Below are positions 1 to 11,876 of a stretch of 64,000 bases of DNA, one piece after another. Source of the DNA: Hymenopellis radicata (lineage: Eukaryota > Basidiomycota > Agaricomycetes > Agaricales > Physalacriaceae). The stretch covers positions 62,001 to 126,000 of the forward strand of contig JADNRX010000040.1 of the NCBI GenBank assembly GCA_015501595.1, read 5' to 3'. How positions within the stretch are numbered: the first letter of the stretch is position 1; each line of letters opens with the position of its first letter. A program made the translations under genes and the position numbers. Below the pieces are notes generated by a model. That model ran no database searches, was not told the DNA's origin, and saw only the letters and a list, made by a program, of their open reading frames with translations.

Positions 1-136
1 GATGCAACAGCCCAAATCCACCGCTCCCGCTCTTCAAGCGCGCTGTTGAGCGCGGCGGGTGGCGTCACGACTCGTTGCCCCGTGGTTATCGTGTGCTGCC
101 CTTTTGCGGAGGGGCTTATGCGTACTGCATTTCCAT

Positions 137-251
137 GGAGACGACGCAAAGTCGTCTCCTGGTATATCCGCGCCGACTTAAAGTCGTGCGTTAGCGCTGA
201 ATCACCGACTTGAAGTCGTGTGATGCTGCCATCGTCGCCGACTTGAAGTCG
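137..251. repeat. cluster of short perfect palindromes
   Basis: Four inverted repeats lie within about 115 bp. One is a 9-bp stem (GGAGACGAC / GTCGTCTCC) with a 5-nt loop at 137-159. The other three are CGACTTnAAGTCG palindromes at 174-186, 206-218 and 239-251. The shared core GACTT/AAGTC suggests one motif repeated, perhaps protein-binding sites or subterminal repeats of a transposon. No gene is visible in 1-510. Confidence 0.6.
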
Positions 252-449
252 AGCGACGAGTGGTGGTCGTAGTAGCGGTAAGAAGAGAGAGAGACACCCC
301 GATCAGACGCTTACGCGTCCGTTCGGATCTCGGCCCGAGTCGCCGGATCGCGAGATATTCCTCGTGTATGCTCGTTTGGGCAGTGCAGGTGCCCGTTCCA
401 CTTGCTAAAAATCTGTAAATTACTCTTAAATATATATATATATTATCCG

Positions 450-615
450 GTCTCAACCGGTCTCAACCGGTTGTGGGTCGGTCCTGAAAAAAGTGCCCAA
501 ACCTTCGGACCGTGGACTGCAACCGGTTGCAACTGGCAACCGGTCCCTCAATAACCGGTCTGAAATCGGTTGCGGTCCGGTTGGGTTCACCGGTCCTACC
601 CGGTCCTACCAACCG
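450..615. repeat. ACCGGT-rich low-complexity stretch
   Basis: About 165 bp hold repeated ACCGGT/CCGGTC words in both orientations, giving a hairpin-rich segment. It lies just upstream of the first recognisable transposase codons, where the N-terminal part of a KDZ protein would be expected. It may be a MITE-like insertion. Clean terminal repeats and a target duplication could not be defined. Confidence 0.45.
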
Positions 616-664
616 GACTTGTAAACTCTACTTCCTTGTAAACGAAACTGACCATTCTATTCAG

Positions 665-2515
665 GTGAGCAGCGGCGAGCCTGAGGACAGCGGCTGTGAA
701 GACAGATGGCATAACATGGTGAATGACATGTCGTCGAAGATGTGGGGTATATACGAGGAGACGGGCATATTCCTCGGTGTATGCAGACACGGCATGGTGC
801 TTCTGGCAACCGACATGATAAGGAGTGGCGAACTGTAAGGCACTTTCCTTAAACAACTCTCTACCTGCTGATTGACTTTGTTTCATAGGTCGAAATATCC
901 ACTGGCAGTTATCGAGCGCCTCCTCGACGTGCTGCAGGACGATCTTTGCATGGGGTATGATTGTGGCTGTAAATTCAAGAAAACCATGGCGCGTTCAAGC
1001 CTGGGGCCTAGCGCTAGCGTTCATCGCTTGAAGTTCGTCGTAGGGCTGTTTCACGGACACGCCCACGCTCGCTCTTGCCAGTTGTTCCATCTCGGGACTT
1101 ACATTGAGGGGATGGGTCTCGAGGACCACGAAACCTGTGAGAGATTTTTCGCCAAATCAAATGCGCTGGCGCCTATGGTTAGGCATTCATCTGCCTTCCA
1201 TAGACACCAAGCTATTCGGACATACTTCGAACATATGGACGAGATCGAGAGTTTTCAAGCACTAAGTAAGTGTGAATTGCTTTTTTAACAAAGATCCCTC
1301 TGATAGAATGCTTTTAGCTGTTTTTCTTCACGATAACTTTAGACAGGCCTTCGAAATTCGCGAAACGCGCGGCGCATTACTGAAGACGATGTCCGACCTT
1401 GGTGTCGAGCATACTTCCGAGTTCGAGCAGTGGCTGAATGAGGAAAGGGCATACCTCACCAGCCTGAAGAAAGAGCCCGCTGTCGAGACCCTTCAAATGG
1501 AGTATTATAGGGCACTACTGGCTTTGGATGACTTGACGTAGGTGTTTTCTTTTAGCAATGGCTTTGTTCACTGACTATGCTCAGGTCTCAACGAACTGAA
1601 GCCCTCAAGTCGACGTACTCGCCTAACGACCCGCAGGGAAACAGAAAGAAGGAGAGACAGAGGCGCGCAATTCTTAAGAAGCACGAATTGAAGCTGGAGG
1701 AGGTAGTGGCTTTGGAGGACCGGCTGGACATAGTGGAACGTTGGGAGGTGGGTTCGCTGGCGAGGCAGGAGCTGGCAGAGCGAGTCGCGACGCGAGATTA
1801 TCGCCTGGCTCTGGATAAGCTCGAGTCGCTGGTCGTTGCCCGCATCTTCGAGTTGACGAAGATGAATATGTCACAGACGGGTAAGGACTAACCTCTCTAT
1901 GAAACGTTTCGCTGACATTCGACAAGGGTATAAACTGCGGAAGCACATCGCCAAAGCCCTGCAAGTCAGATCTAAGGCTGTAAAGACGGCTCTCAAGAAA
2001 TTCAACGACGCCGCTGCTCGCATGAGTCCCCGCGTCCACGACTCGCATGGGAAGAAGTCGTCGCCTACGGGTTTCTGGCCGAATTCGACGTCTTACGCGA
2101 TTCGCGCAATGACATTCGAGATAAGGGATGGGCATGCGAAGCCGGGAGGCGAGCTATAGACAGCTACTTCAAGATATTGTGGGCCAACGAGGAGTTGGTG
2201 AGGTGTACGACCGAGGCCATCCGGCTCTTGACATACATGGACGACGAGGAGTCGTATCTGAAGGCGGCGTATCATGGCATGAAGGAGGACCTGCCAGATA
2301 TCGCATTTCAGATTCGGCGGCGGTATCATCTGCGAGTGCAGCTGCATGCAGATCATCGCAAGCGCCTACGCTGTATTCAGAAGCTGGATGGGTGGGATAA
2401 AGCTGAGGAGGAAGGCCTTGTGAAAGAGCTGAAGCCTGGTAAGCGACGAGGCGTCCGCCATGGCTTCGAGGTCTCAGAACTCCCGGACAGAGAGAGGCAG
2501 ACGGCGGTGAGATGA
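665..2515 (+). pseudogene. KDZ-family transposase, 5'-truncated and frameshifted
   Basis: The reconstructed protein carries hallmarks of Kyakuja-Dileera-Zisupton (KDZ) DDE transposases. These include RWHNM and an ETGIF...CRHG block, then YDCGCKF, FHGHAHARSCQ, a GLED...CERFF.KSNAL segment, and a charged coiled-coil C-terminal half. Exons joined by clean GT-AG introns fit at 665?-834, 889-1265, 1318-1537, 1585-1880 and 1927 onward. The cysteine-cluster N-terminus usual in the family is absent; the ACCGGT-rich stretch sits there instead. In the last exon the frame breaks at a CCCC run (2028-2031). One more C would join the upstream frame to the family-like PRPRLAWEEVV frame, so a 1-nt deletion or assembly error is likely. 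Reading then continues to a stop at 2515. An acidic tail ORF in another frame (2512-2700) may be the original C-terminus. Confidence 0.8.
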
Positions 2516-2700
2516 TAATGGCGGGCGCGCCGCCCGAGATCATGAGCGTGGGCGACGACGACGACGACGATTGCGATGTTGATGCCGACTTTGATTGGGA
2601 CGATGACGAGGAGGATGAACGGGAGGCCTTCCGGGAGGCAGTGGTTATAGCAAGGATCTCTGACGACGAAGAATGTCGGGTAGGGCGCGAGGTGGAATAA

Positions 2701-4217
2701 ATGATATTTCTATTATTTTGTACTATTAATTTATTCTGAATTTTTCGTGAATTTTTGGAATTTATTTGAGAATAATTGACCGAGGGGCAGCCTGACAGTG
2801 GGCGGGAGGCGGGATGATGATCGGGATCATGGTGGGAAGGTAGGCGGATGACGTGGGCGGCTGATGATGAGCGGCACATGGCGTTCGGATGATTGACTCC
2901 GAGATCACATTGGTCTCGGAAGGTGCCGAGGAGAGAGCGCCTACCGACGCCCGACTACAGACCCGCCTAAGGACAGTATTTACACTCTTTCAAGTTGACG
3001 GTTAAACGACCTTTATTCAACCCCGGAGGATACGCGGGAGGGGATCACATTTGATCAGGTCATGAGGTACCGTACCTAATCAAATCTGATCTACCAATTG
3101 GGACACCTTGGTGCTCGTTCCCTCCTCCCACCACAGCACGACGTTCGTGTCATGCTCGTCGGCCCAGAATTTCTTCTGAGGCCTTTCTTACTCGTTCTCT
3201 CTGATTACTTTCGCTTTCCTGGCCCGGTTTGGCTCTGCGCCGACCGCCTCGGATAAGTTCCGGGGCGCATTTTCAGTGCTTGTCTGCGCGACGGCGCTAC
3301 GTGGACCGTCATTGTCACCGCGTAAGCCCTCACAGAGGCAGCCTGCTCTAGGATAATGTCTTTTCTACTGTCCAGTCCCGGCTGCTGTACACTCGCATAC
3401 ATTCCGGGGCCGACGCGCGCGCACATCTGGACGACGTCAACAACTAGCCGCGACGACGGCGACTGCCACGGTGACAATAGAGTTTCGGGATGTCTGGTGG
3501 GCATTCAGAGAGTCTGGACTGCATCACGGACATGTTACAGCTCAAATCGTGCGTGTTTCTTCTCATCTTCTCTCTCCAATCTCTCTTCCCTCACCTCAAT
3601 CCCGTTCCTGCTCCCCCAGCCTCTCCAACTTCATCGTGCACGTCGGCCAGCCCCTGCGCAATTGCTCGGGGGTCGGCGGCGGGCACGAATCATGGAAGAA
3701 CTCATTACTCGTTCACCGGGTAATGGGATACCTGTACCCCATTTCAGACGCGCGGGGAAATGAGCGGGTATGGGTTTTGCAGCGGGTTCGGGGCGGGAGT
3801 GCTCGCGAGCACCCGTACCCGACCCGTGCTATTCTCAGGTACCCGAAATGGCTGTGCGTATAGGTTGAAAAACGGACTTTGGCTCACCAGATTTTATACT
3901 GATGTCTCGCTCCGTAGAGAGTAAGTCCTGATGACGCCGTGTATGCTGAGGACGGATTCGCGGGGCTTCCCGTTCAACTGCTGGAGAGGAAATGTCGCAG
4001 CATGTTAAAAGGTTATATTACCATCTGGTATGTTCAGATTGATAGTCTCGCCCAGCTCGGGACGCGATACCAACACAAGGTACTTATTGTAATAATTTAC
4101 ATTATAATGACAGGAATTTACCCTCGCGTTGATGGTCTCAAAGAGTTGACGGAGGCGATATGGGGAATATCTTTGTGAGTCATCGAACTCAGCTCTGCGG
4201 GAGCTGTCAGTATTGTT
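2701..4217. other. intergenic, AT-rich start then dispersed repeat
   Basis: No gene is recognised. The first 100 bp are AT-rich and could hold the KDZ 3' end. The region around 3630-3860 is a dispersed repeat also found near 21.0 kb. Short ORFs here have no recognisable product. Confidence 0.4.
3630..3860 (+). repeat. dispersed GC-rich repeat, copy A
   Basis: This segment shares several blocks in the same order with 21010-21225. First is a GTGCACGT... CGCAAT.GCTCGGGGGTCG block followed by GCGGGCACGAA. Second is a CGGGTTCGGGG.GGGAGTGCTCG.GAGCAC block containing a perfect short palindrome, followed by CCCGACCCGTGCTATTC. A shorter relic of the first block occurs near 49525-49570. Size and dispersal suggest a non-autonomous mobile element. 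No target duplication was identified. Confidence 0.5.
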
Positions 4218-5896
4218 CTATCGATTGGGAGCACGAGTCTCACCGAAATCGTCGTTCTGACGACTCGTGAACACCTGTGTGTCGACATGAACCTGCCTAA
4301 AGACACGGTTAACTTCGGAGCATGTAAGGAAGCAGGCGGACTCACATGTTGACGGTGGGTGGTAACGTCTGAGTCATGAGAGCATCAGATGTCATTCGGC
4401 CCTTCTCTTCACTGTAGACGTTGATACCCGTGGAACGAGCGACCTTGATGAGTAGTCCTAAGGGACATGGATGAGCGATACGATGGTGCTCGACGGATAA
4501 CGGCTTACGAGACATGGTTATCTCGATATGGAGCTTGACGATGTAAGTAACGGGATGGAACTATTCGCAGGATGGTAAGCTTGGGGTTCCGGCACTGGAC
4601 GGTCGCTGTACCTGGCAGTAGACGAAGCCATTGTGCAAGGCGGTAACACCGAGGAGTAAAATATCCATGCCAATAGAGACGAAGATGATGTATTCGTTGA
4701 ATCTATGAGATAATAAGATCCGAGTTCAAGACGACGGGGAATAGATGCACTTCATGACCTTGTCATACTTCTTGAGACCATAGTCGACAAGTCGGGTCTT
4801 GACTACTCGGATGAAGAGGATATTCAAGGACAGATCGAGCAGAAGGTAGACAGCCTTCTCAAATCGGTCCCACCAGTGGTTGAGCTACGAAGGTGCCACG
4901 CTTAAGAACGAGGCACAGAAATGTGAATTACAAGAACTGACCCAGACGTAAGTGTGACTGATTTGAAGTTGCGCAGGAATCCCTAAACGACGGGCATTCC
5001 CATTTTAGCGACGTCCGCGGAAGTGAGCAGGGAAAACTCACAAATGCAAGCTGTCGAGAGCGAGATCATGGAAACAAGACCAGCTGTAAAGATCCGGAGT
5101 TTGCGCTGGAGTAATGTCAGAATCATTGGCATCCTTACACACAGACGGAGACTGACTCTTTGCCTCCGATCAGCGTATAGAATACACAGTCGGTTGACGA
5201 TGATAAGCATGAGGCACTGGACCTGCAAACGTCTCTAATGAGCGCGGGATGGACTTTGCGCGCGGTAACCGCACTTGAGAGATCCAGCAGATGATCACAG
5301 TTGCGAAGACTCCAAGACCAGGAGGAAATATTTTGGCGCTGGTGCGTAGATAAGTGGGCGCCAACGGAAGTCATTTCAAGTATGCAACGTACAGGTATCC
5401 CCAGGCGACGATCTGAGGATGGCGATGGCGGAAGTCGTCAGTACTGACGTATGAGCATATCCTGGGCAGAAAACGTACGGAAAACCCGACATCACTGTGA
5501 TAAAAGAATGAGTATCATGACAAGGTACGGGATGCAGGACTTACGCAGCAATTTCGATCCAGATCATGGCTATATAGGCAGAAAACTTCCAGAGCGTCAA
5601 CAGGACCCCCCGTGCGCATTTTCATCAACTTACTCGTCGCGATCGCCTAGTTTCCTGCACGGCGTTCCATGTAACGTGGACGGCGAATCCAAACTGCGAA
5701 GTATGTTCATAAAGCACGTCACGCTTGAGAGAGAAGGCTTACGAAAAATCCAAACACGATGCAGCCAAGTGTAAGGTCACCTGGAGTGACGACCAATTCC
5801 TCGAATCTGAGAGCCGACGTGATTGAGAGCCGGAGCAAGAAAGATGAACACTAACGGTTTTTCTGTTTTGAACCCGACATTGATTTCGTCCGCCAT
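4218..5896 (-). CDS. fungal multi-pass integral membrane protein
   Basis: The minus strand reads from ATG at 5896 through many short exons to TAG at 4218. Recognisable segments, in order, are a GCIVFGFF...FGFAVHVTWN stretch with an ETRRSRR loop, YMAMIWIEIA, VFATVIICWISQVQCLML followed by VNRLCIL, and FTAGLVSMISL. Then come RFEKAVYLLLDLSLNILFI with KTRLVDYGLKKY, FNEYIIFVSIGMDILLLG, and a short amphipathic tail. The pattern of about seven hydrophobic helices with the order WDR.EKA..L..D..LN, NRL, FN....S..MD matches a family of unnamed 7-TM-like fungal membrane proteins. No function is assigned. Splice junctions in the second half, such as GTGAGT at about 4346, were checked by frame; those in the 5' half are less sure. 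Substrate or ligand is unknown. Confidence 0.65.
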
Positions 5897-7595
5897 AGTA
5901 GAGTCGAGTCCAAGACTAGCCCTTGAGGACCAAGAGACGAATGCCAATGATTGGTTCACATCCTCTCTTATATATGCTCGCTGTGTACTTCTCCATGCTC
6001 CCGCGATCATGTCTCGGAACACTAGGAGAGAATTTAGGAGAGAATAATTGAAGAAAAGATACGTCGCCGGGGCTAAACGAAAATGTCGATGTGGCCGAAG
6101 AGCTGTGTTCATCGCATCCTGGATGAGGTTTGCGAATGACAGCACACAGTGGGGATCATCAACAACTCGAGAATGCTGGTTATCCAGAGGGGTTCGAGCC
6201 TGGTTCGAGCCCTTACTGCTCCAGTTGATCCGTTGGAGACTAATATACTCGTCTCCTCGCCATTCACAGTGAGGGGACGCCGTCTGTCTATGCCACAGAG
6301 CATCAGGTGACGCGAGTCCTCCAGAAGGGGTCGACATGAGTAATCGTGCCCAGTAAAGGGCTCCTATCTCCGCCATTACCTAGGAATTCGCTGCCGGTTT
6401 CCCATTCCCGGACTTACCGTAGGCGGGATGGTTCAGGCTTCGCCACCATCACTCGCTCGCATCGTTTCCGCTGTGGTTGTAGCCGTCGGAAAGGCAGGTG
6501 TAATGCCAGCGGCCTTGACGGCGTATAGTTTGACGCGCTGCGAGTGTTCACGAATTGAAATAAGAGAGAACTGTGGGATGCCCACGGATGCGAGCGCCAG
6601 CGAAGCGGCTACGCCGCAACGAAATCAGTGAGGGCTGCTATGCTGCCATGGATCAAGGATATCAGTCAAAGGATTGTCAGATTAATTGATTTATGTAACG
6701 ACGCGAAAAGTCTTCTGTAGCGGTCTACCGCCCAAGTCTTCACTGTAGAATATAATCAAGACCCACGTCAAATCCGTTATCGCACTCACTCGAGAAGGTG
6801 CCGCAAATGTCAGCCCAACAAGTCTTTCTTTCCAAGGCTGACTCGATGGCAGGCCTTGTAATATATGTGTTGCCTGGCGCCTGGCGAAGAGAACGTGTCG
6901 TCCTCGCGCACATTGCAGGTTGACATGCGAAGAAGCTTGAAGGCCAGCTTTGAACGGGAGGCATGGCGGAAGAGGCGCGCATTGTGGTAACCTATAGGCT
7001 ATAAGTACCGAGAGTCGGGGTGGTGACGCACTCCAACACTAAGTAGAGTTAGCCTGCAGACACCACTGACGGCGCGTCACGATGTTGAATACAAGAACCA
7101 AGCGGCACTTATGCCTCTCGGAGTGCGGCCTCGTGGAAAGCTTGTCGCGATTCGAGGTATCCCTGCAAGTGGCGTCGTCGAATCGAGAATGGATGCCATA
7201 CAAATGTTCCTATTCTTAAAGCGCAGAGAATACTTACGTACCCAGCAGTCATTTCTGCGGCCAGCGACAGAACGCCACGGTCAAGTTTTATGTTGAATAG
7301 AGAAAACTGAGCTAGCGAGTGATGTTGGTCTAGAGGCAATCGGAGAGCGCGGTTTATGCGATAGATGTGAAGTCATCGGCGTAATTAGCTCAAGCTAGAA
7401 CGAGCGGGTTGCGCCAGAGTCAGTCGAACTTGAGAGGCGGTGCCAAGAGGCAAAGTTCGGCAGAATCCGGCAGATGGCTTGGGTATGTGCCTGAATCCGA
7501 ATATACTCTCTCCTCCTCCTACTGCCATCATTGTCAACGACGGTGTCCACGCTGTCGATTTAGCCTTTTGAACGAGCCTCTCGTTGCCGAGCACG
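5897..7595. other. no recognised gene; minus-strand ORF fragments
   Basis: Short minus-strand ORFs (6740-6982, 7109-7339) have plausible GT-AG introns between them but match no family that I recognise. On the plus strand 6346-6631 holds overlapping short ORFs. The last part (about 7400-7595) is probably the 5' leader and promoter of the copper-fist gene. This could be a decayed gene. Confidence 0.35.
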
Positions 7596-8913
7596 ATGGT
7601 GCGTCTTACACGACTGTACCACGACGACCTGCTAATCGTCGTAGGTATTCGTGAACAACAAAAAGTTCGCTTGGTACTTGGCTTCATCTCGTCCTCGTCG
7701 CCCCATCTCACGACAAGCAGCGAATCGTGCATCAAAGGACATCGCTCGTCGTCTTGCGCCCATACGGACCGGCCTCTCTACGAGATCAAGAAGAAAGGAC
7801 GGCCTATCTCTCAGTGCGAAAAGTGCCGACAGCTGCGCCAATCGCGCAGGGTACATTCGAAATGCAACTGCAACGCGGCGGAGGATGCACCTCCAGCAGC
7901 AGCGTCTGGTAGCAAATGTATGTCTAACGCTACTATTGCCTGTCTATATAATTGACGTGTTTCTAGCTAAACGTTTCATTCCAATTGTCCCGGCGCTACC
8001 CAATGGTCTGAGAGATGCGCTTCAATCTACCTCTTCCCGCCCGCCAGACGCCCGTCAACTCGGTACTGAAGCTCTTTTTTAAAATGATCTGATCTCATGT
8101 CGCTAACTGTTTATCTCAGTAAAGTCCTTATTGAACCCATGCTCTTGCAAAGGCGGTGTCGGCAAATGCAGATGCCACCGCCAGGACCCAACAGGCCTCG
8201 ACGCGCTCGTTCAGGCTGTGGAAATGTTCGAGCATCAGTCGGATATACCCCATCCTCCAAAGGCTCGAGTAATAGCGCGTCCGAACAGCCCGCAGCGGAA
8301 GCGGCGTAAAACAAATCCCACCTCACCTCAGATGAAATCCCACCCTTCCACCCATTCGCATTCACACACCCACTCACATGCTCACCATCATCCACACGAT
8401 GAATCTGTCCAACTCCCACCTATCAATGTGCTCGAATTTCAGGGTGTCGACTCCGTTCCGACCTTCGCTACTATGCCGTCTATAAGCGAGATCACGTCCA
8501 TCGCCGGCTCTGGGTGTACCTGCGGCGTTGAGTGCGGGTGCCCCGGATGTGTCGAGCATCGTGGCGCGGATCACGCGCTCCCCGAGCACGGCGTATGCAC
8601 TGACGGTTCATGCCGAACGTGTGTGGACAACCATCAGGGCGTTGAGCTGCCGCAGGCGGGCGTGCTGCACAATTTCTTTGCGCTTGCTGCAAAGCTACCT
8701 GAGCCCCCCAAGAGGCTGGGATATCCGCCGGTGAAGCTGCCGAAATTGTGCTGTGGCGGGAAATGCGGGTGTCCGGACGGGAGGTGTGGGTGTCGTGGTG
8801 AGTGTGGGGGATGTTGTGGTGAGCATTCGGAGAAGGAGAAGGAGGTCGAGCCCGTTGCAGCACCGCCGCCGGTGGAGGCTCCTCCCGCTGGTAAGGGATG
8901 TTGTTGCGGTTGA
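7596..8913 (+). CDS. copper-fist transcription factor (ACE1/MAC1-like)
   Basis: Exons are 7596-7598, 7645-7673, 7721-7917, 7967-8062 and 8120-8913, giving about 372 residues with all junctions in phase. Residues 1-40 form a copper-fist DNA-binding domain: VNNKKFACESCIKGHRSS, then C.H.DRPLYEIKKKGRP and the C..C...R....HSKCNC zinc module. The KKGRP minor-groove contact motif is intact. The C-terminal half has a His-rich run (about 8341-8400), then several Cys-rich CxC clusters (GCTCGVECGCPGC, CCGGKCGCPDGRCGC, and a terminal CCCG) like the Cu(I)-binding activation regions of ACE1/AMT1. The expected role is nuclear, copper-dependent regulation of metallothionein or copper-uptake genes. Exon 1 holds only the ATG. 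That start is chosen because it alone yields MVFVNNKKFAC in frame. Confidence 0.9.
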
Positions 8914-10016
8914 GAGTTATCTTTCGCTTTAGGGTCTTTGTCACATGGATATCATTTATGTTGTATAGTATGGGCAGAATGTTTAACAAGGATGAATTTG
9001 GTTTTCAACGTGTTTGTCTGATAGTCTTCAATGCAGATGAGAGTCATGATCCTCACTACCGTGCAGGTCAAGCGTTCTATTGGGGTTTCTACGCGTCGTT
9101 CATTTTCAAGTGCTCTTTCGTGGATTCAGAATATCCTGTTCATGATGGCGACGGCGTGGTGAGCGTAAGAATTTTGACTGTCGGGTGGCCACCACCATTA
9201 GACATCTACGTGCATACTTCCCAATGTCATTTCATGCACTAAACGGCCATAGCTGTGAGTCCCGTTATCCTATCACGAGACGTATTATATTACTACTCTC
9301 GGAGGCGCACTTCTTCCTGAGAGACTCCACTGTGTTATACTATTTCTGATCAATTTTCAAATAGTCACCTTGCCATGGCAGTATCTGGTCAGTGTTCCGA
9401 GTCATCCACTAAACCCGCAGGTGCGGACATCAACAACAACGGCAGGCTGCAAACTGCACTGTGCCTTGCCCCATATCACTACTTTGCGCGCGCCAAAACA
9501 GCATCTGCACTTGGCATTCGCTTAACCTTCCAAACTGCTGCCCTGTCGTTGGCTATACCATTCGCCCTCACAGGCGACGACTGCTCCCAGAGATTCGCAC
9601 CCTAGCGCGCGCAACGACTGCTCTCTGATTCTCCACTCACCCACGACGGAAAAAGCACGTACCTAGACGTTACGACAAGCGAAGAAATCCAAAGTGATTT
9701 CTACACCTTGTTTCTACTGGACACCCTTTTAGCTGTGAACATCGAACGTTCGACGCTCTGGGATTCCAGATATGCTGCACTTGTTATCGGAATGGTGTCT
9801 GTCATGAACATGAGTCGGCTTTACTCGAGGACGACTGTGACACCTAGTAGTGCGCGTAGGAGAACTGACTCTGTCCACGGCGCAAAATACCGTAATAACA
9901 CAGCAGCTCGTGCGGCGCTGGAAGCTGTCCGTCTCATCTCGTTCAAGGCTTGAGGCGGTTGCAGTCCACGCAGTTGGAAACGAGAAAACATGCATAATAT
10001 TCTAGGTGCTCAACAT
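8914..10016. other. intergenic region
   Basis: No gene is recognised between the copper-fist gene and the 3' end of glutamine synthetase. A 76-codon plus ORF (9375-9605) and overlapping minus ORFs (9729-9995) look like chance. The segment should hold the 3' ends of two convergent transcripts. Confidence 0.4.
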
Positions 10017-11292
10017 CTACTTGTCAAGGACAGTCGTCTCAACGATAATACTCGTAACGCGATAAGGATCTGCACATAACGTTAGAGAGTCGGAGCAACG
10101 AAAGAGACGGCCAACATACCAATGTTGGAAGCGGGACGCCTGTCCTCGAGGTACCCATAGCCCTGCGCAGCGACATGTCGCGGCACACGAATGGACGCAC
10201 CGCGGTTCGCAACGCCAGAGCTGAACGAGCCAATGTGGCCCGTCTCGTGGCGCCCCGTCAAACGGAGCTCGTTGTCCTCTCCATAGACAGCAATGTGCTC
10301 GTTGTGCCGCTTGCTGAGCTTGGCGATGGCGGCCTCGATGGCCTGCATACCGCCCGGCTCGCGCATAGCCTTTGTGCTGTAGTTGGTGTGGCAGCCAGCG
10401 CCGTTCCAGTCGCCGGCGAGAGGCTTGGGGTGGAAGGAGACCTTGATGCCCCACTGCTCGGTGATGCGCTCGAGAAGATAACGGGCCATCCAGAGGTGGT
10501 CGCCCATAGAGATACCCTCACAGGGCCCGACCTGGAACTCCCACTGAGAAGGCATGACTTCGGCGTTGATACCGCTGATGTTGACTCCAGCGTACAAGCA
10601 CGCACGGTAGTGCGCTTCTATAACATCACGTCCGAAAACCTTGCCAGTTCCTAGAAGCGATGAGGGGGTGATAAGCATATCGTAGCAAGATGGTCGTACC
10701 AGCACCGCAATAATAGGGGCCCTGTGGTCCAGGGAAACCGCCTTTCGGCCAACCGTAAGGCTTTCCATCTACGTCAAAGAGGGTATATTCCTGCTCAAGG
10801 CCGAACCAAGGGAAGGTATCCTTTGCCTCATCCATGACTTTGTTTGCGTGGTGGCGGAAATTAGTGCGGTTGGGGGTGCCATCGTTGTTGTAGGTCTCTG
10901 CGAGCACGAGGATGTTGTCGCCGCCACGGAAAGGATCCTTGAAGATGGCAGCGGGGCGGAGATAGACGTCCGAGTCGTTTCCCGGCGCTTGGTTGGTGGA
11001 CGAGCCGTCAAAGTCCCAGATACGAAGGGAGCCAATGTCGGTGACCTTTTTGCTCACGGTCTGGAGTAACAAAGTCAAGTCAGTAGTGACGGACTCTGGC
11101 GCGTCACACTGACCGTGGTCTTTGAGCGCATTCCGCCATCGCCGTCAATCCAAACATCTAATGACTCGATTTAGAGGTGGGAGCGGGGGATCAACGAGAA
11201 CGCATACATTCAGCTTGGATCTTTTCGCCCTGAGGCAAGGCGAGATAGGGCGCGAGCAGGTCGTTGCGGTATGGGAAAGCTTGGGCTGACAT
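10017..11292 (-). CDS. GLN1: glutamine synthetase (GSII, cytosolic)
   Basis: This enzyme makes glutamine from glutamate, ammonia and ATP. Exons on the minus strand are 11292-11208, 11157-11114, 11060-10700, 10650-10120 and 10069-10017, giving 357 residues, the normal fungal length. Visible signatures are the beta-grasp start [12 protein letters not shown] and the conserved [13 protein letters not shown]. Next are EQEYTLFD with [17 protein letters not shown], the glutamate- and metal-binding [14 protein letters not shown], and the ATP site [23 protein letters not shown] and [10 protein letters not shown] near the C-terminus complete the catalytic set. All splice phases agree. The gene is oriented tail-to-tail with the copper-fist gene and head-to-head with the CCCH gene. 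About 580 bp of shared upstream DNA (11293-11876) separate the two starts and may act as a bidirectional promoter. Confidence 0.96.
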
Positions 11293-11876
11293 GGCGGACG
11301 TGGTGGTTGTTGCTTAAGAGAAGATAGCCAGGCTGTTTGCCGTTGTTTAACTGTGGCAGGGAGCGGATAACTCTGTCCGATTCAATCATTTCAGTCATTC
11401 GGTAAAGAGTTTGACTAGTCTCTGCTTAACGAGCCATCCAACATTGTTGCGATTCAGACCGGCGGTGTGAATAGACAAATATTAATCTACCTTGACGTTA
11501 GCACAAGTTGATGAAATGATAACGGTTACAGGATAGTAAAGAATGAAGGATGGGAGAGGAAAAGAATGTACATTTGAGTATGTGTGACAGAGAGCAGTGA
11601 GAGATTTAGGGTGGGGACTACGCACGGCGGTTGGCAGAGGGCGGGTGTAATCCGTGATGAGCAGATGTTTGCAATAAATAGTAGGACGCGATGCACCCGG
11701 TACCCGATCCGAACTCCGAACTCGTGGGAGAAGGGAAAATTAAGTAAGCGTGTGGTGTATCTTTTCTTGGGTTGCTACCAGACGCTGCTGCTGCTGCTTC
11801 TGGGGGCTCGCTACCCAACCCATAAGAAGGATTCTCTCTCGTGTGCTTGATCTACTAAATAACTTGGACTCGGACA
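11293..11876. promoter_or_regulatory. shared 5' region of two divergent genes
   Basis: This 580-bp stretch lies between the glutamine synthetase start (minus) and the CCCH gene start (plus), so it must contain both promoters. No specific site is claimed. ORFs inside are short and unlike any family. Confidence 0.5.

Noticed and set aside
2169..2879. 236-codon minus ORF opposite the KDZ transposase
   Set aside because: It is Ser-rich antisense of the acidic tail, a typical shadow ORF.
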